NCBI RefSeq assembly: GCF_036188265.1
Contig: NZ_CP108093.1
Location: 7,097,001-7,161,000, forward strand
Source: Streptomyces sp. NBC_00247
Lineage (GTDB): Bacteria; Actinomycetota; Actinomycetes; Streptomycetales; Streptomycetaceae
DNA: 64,000 nucleotides
Direction of reading: 5' to 3'
Shown here: positions 26,022 through 34,495 of the stretch, piece after piece
Layout: every line of letters begins with the position of its first letter
Position numbering within the stretch: the first letter of the stretch is position 1
Position numbers and translations under genes: made by a program
Notes under the pieces: generated by a model
The model's database searches: none
Seen by the model: the letters and a program-made list of their open reading frames with translations, nothing else
What the model was told of the DNA's origin: nothing

Positions 26022-28445
26022 GTGACCAGCACCGCCGGGCACCCGGCACCCTCTGACGCCCCGCCCGGCTCCACCGCGCCCGTCTCCACCACACTGGGCG
26101 ACGACGAACTCGCCGCCCTCGACGCCCACTGGCGGGCCGCCAACTACCTCGCGGCGGGACAGATCTACCTCATGGCGAACCCGCTGCTGGAACAGCCGCT
26201 CGTCCGCGAGCACATCAAACCGAGGCTGCTGGGCCACTGGGGCACCTCACCCGGACTCAACCTCGTCCACACCCACCTCAACCGGGTGATCAAGGCGCGG
26301 AACCAGCGGACGCTCTGCGTCTGGGGACCCGGACACGGCGGCCCCGCCGTACTCGCCAACTCCTGGCTGGAGGGCAGCTACTCCGAGACGTACCCCGACA
26401 TCGGCCGGGACGCCGAAGGCATGGGGGCACTGTTCAAGCAGTTCTCCTTCCCCGGCGGAGTGCCGAGCCACGTGGCGCCGGAGACACCCGGCTCCATCCA
26501 CGAGGGCGGCGAGCTGGGTTACGCCCTCGCCCACGCCTACGGCGCCGCCTTCGACCACCCCGACCTGCTCGTGGCCTGTGTCATCGGCGACGGCGAGGCC
26601 GAGACCGGACCGCTCGCGACCTCCTGGCACTCCAACAAGTTCCTCGACCCGGTGCACGACGGAGCCGTCCTGCCGATCCTCCACCTCAACGGATACAAGA
26701 TCGCCAACCCGACGGTGCTCGCCCGCATCCCCGAGGACGAACTCGACCAGCTGCTGCGCGGATACGGCCACGACCCGATCCACGTGAGCGGCGACGACCC
26801 CGCCGAGGTCCACCGCGCACTGGCCGCCGCGCTGGACGCGGCGCTCGACCGTACCGGCGAGATCCAGCGCGCCGCACGGGGCGGACGGTCCACCGGGCGC
26901 CCCCGCTGGCCGATGATCGTCCTGCGTACGCCCAAGGGCTGGACCGGGCCGGAAGAGGTCGACGGGCTGCCCGTCGAAGGGACCTGGCGCGCCCACCAGG
27001 TCCCGCTCTCCGGAGTCCGCGACAACCCCGACCACCTGCGGCAACTGGAGGCGTGGCTGCGCTCCTACCGGCCCGAAGAACTCTTCGACGACGCTGGCCG
27101 CCCCACCGCCCAGGTGCTCGCGGCGATCCCCGAGGGCGACCTCCGGCTCGGCGCCACCCCGTACGCAAACGGCGGACTGCTGCTGCGTGACCTCCCGGTG
27201 CCCCCGCTGGACGAGCACGCCGTCACCGTCGACAAGCCCGGTGCCTCGTCCCACGAACCCACCCGGGCGCTCGGCCGGCTTCTCGAAGGCGTCATGGAGG
27301 CGACGTCGGAGCGCCGGGACTTCCGGCTCGTCGGCCCGGACGAGACCGCGTCCAACCGGCTCGACGCCGTGTACGGCGCGACCGGCAAGGGCTGGCAGGG
27401 AAAGATCCTCCCGACCGACGAACACCTCGCCCGGGACGGCCGGGTCATGGAGATCCTCTCCGAACACCTCTGCCAGGGCTGGCTGGAGGGCTATCTGCTC
27501 ACCGGGCGCCACGGGCTCTTCTCCAGCTACGAGGCGTTCGCCCACATCGTCGACTCGATGGTCAACCAGCACATCAAGTGGCTGCGCACCTCGCGACGGC
27601 TGCCCTGGCGCCGCCCCGTCGCCTCGCTCAACTACCTGCTCAGTTCGCACGTCTGGCGCCAGGACCACAACGGCTTCTCCCACCAGGACCCCGGGTTCGT
27701 CGACCACATCCTCAACAAGAGCCCCGAGGTCGTGCGCGTCTACCTGCCGCCCGACACCAACACCCTGCTCTCCACCGCCGACCACGTGCTGCGCAGCCGC
27801 GACTACGTCAACGTGGTCGTCTGCGGCAAGCAGCCGACCTTCGACTGGCTGACCATGGACCAGGCGCGCGTCCACTGTGCCCGTGGCGCCGGGGTGTGGG
27901 AATGGGCGGGCACCGAGGACGGAAGCCGCGAACCCGACGTGGTGCTCGCCTGCGCGGGGGACGTCCCCACCCTGGAGACCATGGCCGCCGCCGACCTGCT
28001 CCGGCGCCACCTGCCCGACCTCGCCGTACGCGTGGTGAACGTCGTGGACATGACCCGACTTCTGCCCCACGGCGAACACCCGCACGGCATGCCCGACAAC
28101 GAGTACGACGCGCTCTTCACCCGGGACAAGCCGGTCATCTTCGCCTACCACGGCTATCCCTGGCTGATCCACCGCCTCGCCTACCGCCGGGCCGGCCACG
28201 CCAACCTCCACGTGCGCGGCTACAAGGAGGAGGGCACGACCACCACCCCCTTCGACATGGTGGTCCGCAACGACCTCGACCGGTACCGGCTCGTCATGGA
28301 CGTGGTCGACCGGGTGCCCGGACTCGGTGTCCGCGCGGTCGCCGTACGCCAGGCCATGGCCGACGCGCGGACCCGCCACCACGCCTACATCCGCGAGTTC
28401 GGCGAGGACATGCCGGAGGTGACCGACTGGACCTGGACCGGCTGA
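26022..28445 (+). CDS. Phosphoketolase (xylulose-5-P/fructose-6-P)
   Basis: Thiamine-diphosphate-dependent cleavage of xylulose-5-phosphate or fructose-6-phosphate to acetyl phosphate plus a triose or tetrose phosphate. The 807-aa protein has normal length, with family signatures YLAAGQIYLMANPLL near the start, GPGHGGPAVLANSWLEGSYS (about 102-121), EGGELGYALAHAYGAAFDHP (about 163-182), the TPP-binding GDGEAETGPLATSWHSNKF (about 188-206), and the C-terminal SFSHQDPGF-like block (here NGFSHQDPGFVDH). The start is GTG 26022 with AGGAGGAG upstream; the longer frame overlaps the aldehyde dehydrogenase and is not used. It ends in a strong terminator. No acetate kinase or phosphotransacetylase is adjacent. 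Confidence 0.95.
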   Translation: MTSTAGHPAPSDAPPGSTAPVSTTLGDDELAALDAHWRAANYLAAGQIYLMANPLLEQPLVREHIKPRLLGHWGTSPGLNLVHTHLNRVIKARNQRTLCVWGPGHGGPAVLANSWLEGSYSETYPDIGRDAEGMGALFKQFSFPGGVPSHVAPETPGSIHEGGELGYALAHAYGAAFDHPDLLVACVIGDGEAETGPLATSWHSNKFLDPVHDGAVLPILHLNGYKIANPTVLARIPEDELDQLLRGYGHDPIHVSGDDPAEVHRALAAALDAALDRTGEIQRAARGGRSTGRPRWPMIVLRTPKGWTGPEEVDGLPVEGTWRAHQVPLSGVRDNPDHLRQLEAWLRSYRPEELFDDAGRPTAQVLAAIPEGDLRLGATPYANGGLLLRDLPVPPLDEHAVTVDKPGASSHEPTRALGRLLEGVMEATSERRDFRLVGPDETASNRLDAVYGATGKGWQGKILPTDEHLARDGRVMEILSEHLCQGWLEGYLLTGRHGLFSSYEAFAHIVDSMVNQHIKWLRTSRRLPWRRPVASLNYLLSSHVWRQDHNGFSHQDPGFVDHILNKSPEVVRVYLPPDTNTLLSTADHVLRSRDYVNVVVCGKQPTFDWLTMDQARVHCARGAGVWEWAGTEDGSREPDVVLACAGDVPTLETMAAADLLRRHLPDLAVRVVNVVDMTRLLPHGEHPHGMPDNEYDALFTRDKPVIFAYHGYPWLIHRLAYRRAGHANLHVRGYKEEGTTTTPFDMVVRNDLDRYRLVMDVVDRVPGLGVRAVAVRQAMADARTRHHAYIREFGEDMPEVTDWTWTG

Positions 28446-28460
28446 CCCGACGGGTACCTT

Positions 28461-28492
28461 CCGGGGCCGCCCGCACGCCGGGGCGGCCCCGG
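28461..28492. terminator. 12-bp hairpin terminator after phosphoketolase
   Basis: Perfect 12-bp stem: arms 28461-28472 and 28481-28492, with an eight-base loop, starting 15 bases after the phosphoketolase stop. It should separate the phosphoketolase transcript from the hydroxyacid dehydrogenase gene. Confidence 0.85.
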
Positions 28493-28566
28493 CCCGGTCT
28501 GCGCACGCCGTCGGCGGTCAGCGATCATGGCCGGGCCGAACGCCCGTCCTCAGGAGAGCCGAACCG

Positions 28567-29532
28567 ATGACACTGCGCTGCGCCGTACTCGACGACTACC
28601 AGTCCGTCTCCACCACGGCCGCCGACTGGTCCCCGCTGGCAGGCCGGGTGGACATCGTCCCCTTCCCGCAACACTTCGCCACCGAGGACGAACTCGCCGC
28701 GGCGATCGAGAACTTCGACATCGTCGTGACCCTGCGCGAACGCGTCCCCTTCCCGGCGCGCCTGCTCGACCGGCTGCCGAGGCTGCGCCTCCTCGTCGCC
28801 TCCGGCATGCGCAACACCGTCATCGACCACGCGGCCGCCGCGCGCAAGGGAGTCACCGTGTGCGGGACCGCCAGCTCCTTCGCCCCGCCGGTCGAACTCA
28901 CCTGGGCCCTGCTGCTGGGCCTCGCCCGCGGACTCGTCCCGGAGGCTACCGCGCTGCGCGCCGGGGGACCCTGGCAGTCGAGCGTCGGCGCCGACCTGCA
29001 CGGGCGGCGCCTGGGGCTGCTCGGACTCGGCAGGATCGGCAGCCGGGTCGCCGCGGTCGGGCTCGCCTTCGGCATGGACGTGATCGCCTGGAGCCCGAAC
29101 CTGACCGACGAGCGGGCGGCAGAGGTGGGCACGCGACTCGCCGCCTCCAAGGAGGAACTGCTCGCCACCAGCGACTTCGTCTCCGTCCATCTGGCGCTGG
29201 GCGAGCGGAGCAGGGGCCTGATCGGCGCCCCGGAGCTGGCGCTGATGGGCCCGGACGCCTACCTCGTCAACACCTCCAGAGCCGCCATCGTCGACCAGGA
29301 CGCCCTGCTCGCGGCCCTGCACGCCGGAACCATCGCGGGCGCCGCCGTCGACGTCTTCGACACCGAGCCCCTCCCGGCGGACCATCCGATGCGCACCGCG
29401 CCGCGCCTGCTGGCCACCCCGCACCTGGGGTACGTCTCCCGCGCCAACTACGCGCGCTACTACGGCGAAGCGGTCGAGAACATCGAGGCGTACCTCGCGG
29501 GCGCACCGGTCCGGCTCCTGAGCCGTGTCTGA
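28567..29532 (+). CDS. D-2-hydroxyacid dehydrogenase family protein
   Basis: NAD(P)-dependent oxidoreductase interconverting a 2-keto acid and a D-2-hydroxy acid, 321 aa. It has the N-terminal lid (CAVLDDYQSVSTTAADW), the nucleotide-binding GLLGLGRIGSRVA (about residues 152-164), the block VNTSRAAIVDQDALLAAL, VDVFDTEPLPADHP carrying the catalytic Glu, and TPHLGYVSRANY carrying the catalytic His. The start has GGAGAG upstream. It stands after the phosphoketolase terminator and converges with the eRF1-like gene. Substrate unknown; D-lactate or glyoxylate-type substrates are possible. Confidence 0.9.
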   Translation: MTLRCAVLDDYQSVSTTAADWSPLAGRVDIVPFPQHFATEDELAAAIENFDIVVTLRERVPFPARLLDRLPRLRLLVASGMRNTVIDHAAAARKGVTVCGTASSFAPPVELTWALLLGLARGLVPEATALRAGGPWQSSVGADLHGRRLGLLGLGRIGSRVAAVGLAFGMDVIAWSPNLTDERAAEVGTRLAASKEELLATSDFVSVHLALGERSRGLIGAPELALMGPDAYLVNTSRAAIVDQDALLAALHAGTIAGAAVDVFDTEPLPADHPMRTAPRLLATPHLGYVSRANYARYYGEAVENIEAYLAGAPVRLLSRV

Positions 29533-29615
29533 CCGTTCCCGCCGATCCGCCGCCGCCCACGGTCGGACACGGCCCCTGGGGCGTGAGCCGGACCGGGCCG
29601 GTCGCGGGGCAGTGC

Positions 29616-30731
29616 TCAGTAGCGCAGCACCGCCGCGATCCGGTGGTGCTCGTTCAGGGTGTCGTCCGGGAGGAACACGACCTCGGCCCCGCTGTCGAGG
29701 GCGGCTTCGACGAGTTCGTCCACCACGTCCTCGCGTACCGTCTCGTCGCCCGGGGCCACCTCCTCGTCACCGAGGGGCACGAGGTGCCCCTCGGTCAGCC
29801 GCGCCGTCTCCTGGAAGTGTTCCTCCACCACGACCAGCCCGGCGCGGCCCTCCCGCACGGCGGTCCACACCTCGTCGAGCCCGCCCGCGAAGGTCTTGGC
29901 CCCGCGCGCACCGTCCAGCCGGGCGCGCACCTCGCCGGCGCGGCGTTCCGCGTGCTCCGCCATCGCCGTACCGAGTTCCGCCAGCAGGGCAGCCGGCGTG
30001 ATGTCGGCGGGCGCCCCCTTGGCGACCCGGCCGACGGCCGCGTGGGCGCCTTCGCCGGCGTCGTCCAGGAGCGCGAGCGCGGGCGGCAGGCCGACCAGGT
30101 ACAGGGGACGCGGGTCGGCGGCGAGTACGGCGCGCAGTTTCTCGTCCGCCGTACGGAAGAACTGGCGGGTCTCCTCGTCGGTGTACGTGCTCGGGGTGTC
30201 CCCGATCCGCTCCATCCGCTGCGGATTGGGTGCCTCGCTGGGGGCGGTCAGCGGGAAACCCCCCTTCTCCTCCAGGTGCACGGAGTCCGCCGTGCCGCCC
30301 CAGAGGGCCGCGTGGTCGGCGGCGACGGTCAGCGCCCAGTACGGCTGCGACTGCGCCTTGGCCGCGACCAGGTTGCGGGTCAGATAGGTGTCGCTCAGCA
30401 CCACCCGCTCGGGGGCGGTACGGGGCAACTGCCAGATCTGGTACTCCTCCGTGCTCACGAGGAGCACCAGGGATTCCAGAGCCCTGCGCGCGTCCACCTC
30501 GGCGACCGCCCGGTCCAGCTGCGCCCGCAGCGCGGCGGCGGTCTCGCGCGACACCCGCGGATCGGCCTCCAGCCGGCTCGTCGCCCCGGCGACCAGATTG
30601 CGCAGCCGTACGGCGTCCTGGGCGTTGTCCGGAGCGCGGCGATGCGTGGGCATCGTCAGGGACAGGACCGGATAGGTGCGGGTCGTCCGCAATTCCTTGA
30701 GCACTCCGGTGGTCAGGGCGTCCGTGTCCAT
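29616..30731 (-). CDS. Bacterial eRF1-like family 3 (baeRF3) domain protein
   Basis: The 371-aa protein resembles the bacterial relatives of archaeal/eukaryotic release factor eRF1 (baeRF families), proposed from comparative genomics to act at stalled ribosomes. It has the N-terminal YPVLSLTMPTHRRAPDNAQD (about 20-39), a mid-region VVLSDTYLTRNLVAAKAQSQ, and a C-terminal domain like eRF1 domain 3 (LVVVEEHFQETARL, then VDELVEAALDSGAEVVFLPD). The GGQ motif of true release factors is not seen. It was once annotated as chemotaxis-like. Divergent from the DUF1269 gene with an AT-rich shared promoter region. Cytoplasmic; function unproven. Confidence 0.75.
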   Translation of the reverse strand: MDTDALTTGVLKELRTTRTYPVLSLTMPTHRRAPDNAQDAVRLRNLVAGATSRLEADPRVSRETAAALRAQLDRAVAEVDARRALESLVLLVSTEEYQIWQLPRTAPERVVLSDTYLTRNLVAAKAQSQPYWALTVAADHAALWGGTADSVHLEEKGGFPLTAPSEAPNPQRMERIGDTPSTYTDEETRQFFRTADEKLRAVLAADPRPLYLVGLPPALALLDDAGEGAHAAVGRVAKGAPADITPAALLAELGTAMAEHAERRAGEVRARLDGARGAKTFAGGLDEVWTAVREGRAGLVVVEEHFQETARLTEGHLVPLGDEEVAPGDETVREDVVDELVEAALDSGAEVVFLPDDTLNEHHRIAAVLRY

Positions 30732-30899
30732 CGTTCCCTCCCAGGGGTTCGATTCCGGTGGAGGGCCGGCGCGGCGTGCCGCGGGGCCCGGGCCGTTCCC
30801 CGCTCCAGGTGACGGAAGGCCCGACGAGTCAATTCATACCTTTTGATCCTAATATGGGCCAATTAGTAGATGTCGCGCTCGTGCTCGGGAGGCAGCGGT

Positions 30900-31412
30900 A
30901 TGTCCACCCTCACCGTGTGGAAGTTCCGGACGGCGGACGCCGCGGAGGACGTGGAGGCGTCGCTCACGTCCCTGCAGAAGGAAGGGCTGATCAGGATCAT
31001 CGATGCGGCGGTGGTCAGCTGGCCCGCCGGCCGCGCGAAGCCCCGTACCCGACAGCTGCGCAGTCTGGTCGGCGCGGGGGCTCTCGGCGGCACCTTCTGG
31101 GGAATGCTCTTCGGGCTGCTCTTCCTGATGCCGCTGCTCGGCGCGGCCATCGGCGCCGCAGCCGGGGCGCTGGGCGGCAAGCTCGCCGACGTGGGGATCG
31201 ACGACGACTTCATCGACGAGGTCAAGGAGCAGGTCACGCCCGGGACTTCCGCGCTCTTCCTGCTCACCGTGGACGAGGTCACCGACCGCATCGGCGCCGA
31301 GCTCCCCGGCGGTGGCGCCGAGCTGCTCCACAGCAACCTGGACGCGGCGAGCGAGGAGAGGCTCCGCAGCGTCTTCGCCGAGGGCCCCGGAGCCACCGAC
31401 GGGGACAGGTGA
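30900..31412 (+). CDS. DUF1269 domain-containing membrane protein
   Basis: A 170-aa protein of the DUF1269 family. The N-terminal ferredoxin-like half (MSTLTVWKFRTADAAEDVEA) precedes a Gly-rich hydrophobic hairpin (LVGAGALGGTFWGMLFGLLF then MPLLGAAIGAAAGALGGKLA, about residues 58-98) and a C-terminal domain (IDDDFIDEVKEQVTPGTSAL). The family is frequent in stress and general-stress-sigma regulons of actinobacteria; that is general knowledge. ATG 30900 has GGAGG upstream. Its stop overlaps the GTG of the glutaminase gene (GTGA), so the two should be coupled. Confidence 0.87.
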   Translation: MSTLTVWKFRTADAAEDVEASLTSLQKEGLIRIIDAAVVSWPAGRAKPRTRQLRSLVGAGALGGTFWGMLFGLLFLMPLLGAAIGAAAGALGGKLADVGIDDDFIDEVKEQVTPGTSALFLLTVDEVTDRIGAELPGGGAELLHSNLDAASEERLRSVFAEGPGATDGDR

Positions 31413-32908
31413 GTCCGGCCGGCGCGGAGCCGCCCGGGGCGCGGTCGGCGTCGGGGGAGCGGCTCGGGGCGCGGTCCGGGGAGCCGTTTCCCTCGGACGG
31501 CGCCGGACCGGGGGCCGCCGGTGCGGTGACCGTCGCCCTCGGCGAGCTGCGGGCGCGGTTCGCGGGGATGAGGCAGGGCGAAGTGGCCTCGTACATCCCC
31601 GAGTTGTCCCGGGTCGACCCGGACGCCTTCGGACTCGCCCTGGTCAGCATGGACGGTCACGTCTACAGCGCGGGCGAGGCGCGTACCCCCTTCACCGTGC
31701 AGTCCGTCTCCAAGCCGTTCGTCTACGCCTTGGCGCTGGCCGAGCTGGGGCTGGACGAGGTGTCGGCCTGGGTCGGGTCGGAGCCCAGCGGTGAGGCGTT
31801 CAACGCCATCAACCTGGAGCGTGGAACCGGCCGGCCGGCCAACGCCATGGTCAACGCGGGAGCGCTGGTCGCCTCCTCGCTGGTCCCGGACACCCCGGAG
31901 CATCCGCGGTTCGAGCGCATCCTGACGTTCCTGGGCCGGTTCGCGGGACGGGCCCTGGACGTCGACGAGGCGGTGTACCGCTCCGAGTCCGCGACCGGTG
32001 ACCGCAATCGGGCGCTCGCCTACCTCGTCCGCAGCGCCGGAGGGCTTCCCGTCGATCCGGTCACCGCCACCGGGACGTACTTCCGGCAGTGCGCGGTACG
32101 GGTGACCGCCGTGGATCTCGCGGTCATGGCGGCCACCCTGGCGCACGGCGGTGTCAACCCGGTGACGGAGGACCGGGTCGTGTCCGAGGAGGTGGCGGCC
32201 CAGGTACTGGCCGTCATGGCCACCTGCGGGATGTACGACGCGTCGGGGGAGTGGCTGCTGCGCGTGGGACTGCCGGCCAAGAGCGGGGTCTCGGGCGGTC
32301 TGATCGCCGCCGGGCCCGCGCGATTCGGGCTCGCCGCCTACAGCCCGCCGCTCGATGCCGCGGGGACCTCGGTGCGCGGGCGGGCCGCTTTCGCCGCCCT
32401 CTCGGAACGCCTCGGACTCCATCTGATGCTCAACCCCGCGCTGCCCGGGTCCACCGTCACACTCGTCACCACGGGCGAGGACCCGCCGCCCGGCGGCGGC
32501 CGGGCGGCGGAGGGGCGAGTGGCGGTCGTGGCCGCTCAGGGATCGCTGGACTTCACCGCCGCCGAACGGGTGCTGTACGGACTCGACGAGGCCGGCTCCG
32601 GCGGCGCCCCGTCCGTGGTGCTGGATCTGCGGCAGGTGAACGGGATCGAGCCGGTGGCGTACGCGATGCTCCGGCAGGGGCTGGCCCGGCTGGAGCGGGC
32701 GGGCCACCACGTGGCCCTGGTCGATCCGGCCGGGCGGCTGGGCGCCCCGTACGGCGTCGGCGCCGCGCCCGGTGACGGATTCCCGGCTTCCGCCGGTGGT
32801 GCGCGGCCGGGGGACGACGGCCCGCCGTCCGCCGGACCGCCGAACTTTCCCTCGCGCGACGAGGCGGTGGCGCGGTGTGCGCGGGAGGACGGCGAGCGGG
32901 GGACCTGA
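31409..32908 (+). CDS. glsA: Glutaminase A fused to a C-terminal STAS domain
   Basis: L-glutamine hydrolysis to glutamate and ammonia by a serine-type beta-lactamase-fold glutaminase. Residues about 40-345 are glutaminase: VASYIPELSRVDPDAFGLAL, the nucleophile motif FTVQSVSKPFVYAL, RPANAMVNAGALV, YFRQCAVRVTAVDLAVMAA and LPAKSGVSGGLIA. Residues about 370-450 (VAVVAAQGSLDFTAAERVL, then VVLDLRQVNGIEPVAYAML) form a STAS domain like those of SulP transporters and anti-sigma antagonists. A disordered Pro/Gly tail ends the 499-aa protein. The N-terminal 40 residues are low-complexity. The GTG overlaps the DUF1269 stop by four bases. Similar fusions exist in some glutaminases; the role of the STAS part is not established. 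Confidence 0.9.
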   Translation: MSPAGAEPPGARSASGERLGARSGEPFPSDGAGPGAAGAVTVALGELRARFAGMRQGEVASYIPELSRVDPDAFGLALVSMDGHVYSAGEARTPFTVQSVSKPFVYALALAELGLDEVSAWVGSEPSGEAFNAINLERGTGRPANAMVNAGALVASSLVPDTPEHPRFERILTFLGRFAGRALDVDEAVYRSESATGDRNRALAYLVRSAGGLPVDPVTATGTYFRQCAVRVTAVDLAVMAATLAHGGVNPVTEDRVVSEEVAAQVLAVMATCGMYDASGEWLLRVGLPAKSGVSGGLIAAGPARFGLAAYSPPLDAAGTSVRGRAAFAALSERLGLHLMLNPALPGSTVTLVTTGEDPPPGGGRAAEGRVAVVAAQGSLDFTAAERVLYGLDEAGSGGAPSVVLDLRQVNGIEPVAYAMLRQGLARLERAGHHVALVDPAGRLGAPYGVGAAPGDGFPASAGGARPGDDGPPSAGPPNFPSRDEAVARCAREDGERGT

Positions 32909-32932
32909 ACGGCGAGCCCGCTGCCCGGCCGT

Positions 32933-32974
32933 GTTCCGGGCCGCCACCGGCCGATGGCGGCGCCGGCCCGGAAC
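32933..32974. terminator. Bidirectional terminator between glutaminase and endonuclease genes
   Basis: Outer arms GTTCCGGGCCG (32933-32943) and CGGCCCGGAAC (32964-32974) pair perfectly over 11 bp, and the loop can form an inner CCGCCA/TGGCGG stem. It lies between two convergent genes. Confidence 0.8.
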
Positions 32975-32981
32975 GGCGGGT

Positions 32982-33815
32982 CTACCAGATCGACTCGACC
33001 CATTCCGGGTGGTCGATGAACGGGTTCCGGTTGTGCTGGTACTGGGTGTATATGACCTCGTTGCGGTTCTTCTCGAACGCGCTCGGCGGGTCCTCCTGGC
33101 TCCATTCCTTCAGTACGGAGAGCTTGCCGATGTTCGGCGCCGAGCCGTTGTTCACCTTCTCGTTGGGCTCCAGGTCGGCCCAGGCGTCGTCGCCCTCGTA
33201 GCGCACCGCCATGTAGAGGATCATCCGCGCGACGTCACCCTTGTCGGCGTCGCGGGGTTCGAAGGAGTCGCCGTCGGTGTAGTTGCCCGGAGCGCCGGAC
33301 ACCTGACTGCCGCCGTTGTCGAAGTCCTTGTTGCCCCGGATGGAGTTGACCTGGACGTCGGCCGGCCGCAGATGGTGCAGGTCGGTACCGGGGCCGGTCG
33401 CCGTACCGAAGTCGCCGTGCGACTTGGCCCAGACGTGCTCACGGTTCCACTGGCCGACGTTCCCGCCGTTGTCGTCCTCGGACTGGGACTCGCCGGTGTA
33501 CAGAAGGATGACGTTGTCCGGGTCGGTGGGGTCCTCGTCGGTGTCCTTCAGCGCCTCCCAGACCTGGCTGTAGGAGACCTTGGTCTGGCTGCTGATGATG
33601 GTGTGCAGGGCTGCCTTGAGGGCGGTGCCGGACTTGCCGAGGGCGTTGGCGTAGTAGGTGTCGTCCAGGGTGGTAGTGGGCGCCACCGCCGCGACGGACG
33701 CCGGGGTGCTGTCGGCGGGAGCGGCCGGGGCGGCCGCGCCGGTGCCGGCGAGAACGGCGACGGAGGCGAGGGCGGCCAGGAGTGGACGCGCGTAGATTTT
33801 TGGCTGACGGGACAT
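32982..33815 (-). CDS. Secreted endonuclease I family nuclease
   Basis: Extracellular DNA/RNA endonuclease of the EndA/NucM (endonuclease I) family, 277 aa. An N-terminal signal peptide (KIYARPLLAALASVAVLAGT, cleavage about residue 35) is followed by the catalytic domain: NREHVWAKSHGDF (the conserved REHVWPxSxG motif), DLHHLRPADVQVNSIRGNKD (DLHHLxP...N...RGN) and DVARMILYMAVRYEG. ATG 33815 was chosen because it gives a proper signal peptide; the open frame runs further upstream. Likely role: nutrient or phosphate scavenging from nucleic acids, or turnover of extracellular DNA. It converges with the glutaminase gene. Confidence 0.9.
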   Translation of the reverse strand: MSRQPKIYARPLLAALASVAVLAGTGAAAPAAPADSTPASVAAVAPTTTLDDTYYANALGKSGTALKAALHTIISSQTKVSYSQVWEALKDTDEDPTDPDNVILLYTGESQSEDDNGGNVGQWNREHVWAKSHGDFGTATGPGTDLHHLRPADVQVNSIRGNKDFDNGGSQVSGAPGNYTDGDSFEPRDADKGDVARMILYMAVRYEGDDAWADLEPNEKVNNGSAPNIGKLSVLKEWSQEDPPSAFEKNRNEVIYTQYQHNRNPFIDHPEWVESIW

Positions 33816-34201
33816 GTGGGGTGTCCTCTCCGGGACGGGAAGGGCTGCGGCCACCCTCTGATTCGTGGGGGAGGGAGGGGATGCGGCAGTCATCTGAAGG
33901 GCGATCTGTTCGGCAGCCTTCCATGCGCGCCGTACTCCATGCATGAACGGAAAGTAATCATCATGTGCAGGTCAAGTGATGGCCGGTCCCGTCGGCCCCT
34001 GCCGCATCAGAAGTCGCACCCGTCGGGCCCGCATCCCTCGGCGCATCACGCGGGGAGTTGGCGCTCGGGTCCGTCGAGTCCGCTTCCGTCGAGTTCGCTT
34101 CCGTCGTGCGCGGCGGAGGCTCCCGTGGCGGCGGCCCTGGCGGCCTCGGATGCGCGTGTCGCGTCGCGGCGCGAGAATTGGCGAAAGGACGAGGAGGCGG
34201 C
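33816..34201. other. 386-bp divergent promoter region of the endonuclease gene and a small gene
   Basis: No gene is supported. The portion 33940-33975 is AT-rich (TACTTTCC and TTCATGCATG on the minus strand) and has a TTGACC hexamer at about 33966-33971 in the direction of the endonuclease gene, a plausible -35 element. No matching -10 box is clear. The right part carries the ribosome binding site of the 74-aa gene. Confidence 0.35.
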
Positions 34202-34426
34202 ATGAGCCAAGATCCCGAATCCATATACCTCACGCGTGACGCACAGGCGATCACGCGTGAGGAGGTCACGCCGGACCGGCTGCTCCACACCGGAGCGGTG
34301 GACCATCCCAGTCCGGAGGACCTGGTCCTCGCGTCGGGCCGGGACGTCACACCGGCGAGTCTGGAATGGGCCAGGCGCACACTCGCGGAGGAGGGCCGTT
34401 CGGCCATCGACAAGCGCCTGCCCTGA
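34202..34426 (+). CDS. Hypothetical 74-aa protein
   Basis: A small acidic protein (MSQDPESIYLTRDAQAITRE) with an ATG preceded by GAGGAGG, which supports translation. It has a helical C-terminal half (TPASLEWARRTLAEEGRSAI) and no cysteines, signal peptide or membrane segment. I do not recognise a family. It precedes the RlmG-like methyltransferase gene by 69 bases on the same strand. Confidence 0.55.
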   Translation: MSQDPESIYLTRDAQAITREEVTPDRLLHTGAVDHPSPEDLVLASGRDVTPASLEWARRTLAEEGRSAIDKRLP

Positions 34427-34495
34427 GGCCGACGGGCTCCGGGACGGGGCGCCCGGCACGGCGGGTGCTCCTTCCCGGGTTAGCCTGAACGCACA

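Noticed and set aside
33900..33970. PHO-box-like GTTCATG sequence upstream of the endonuclease gene
   Set aside because: Only one unit matches and no 11-base periodicity follows, unlike the site at 55579.
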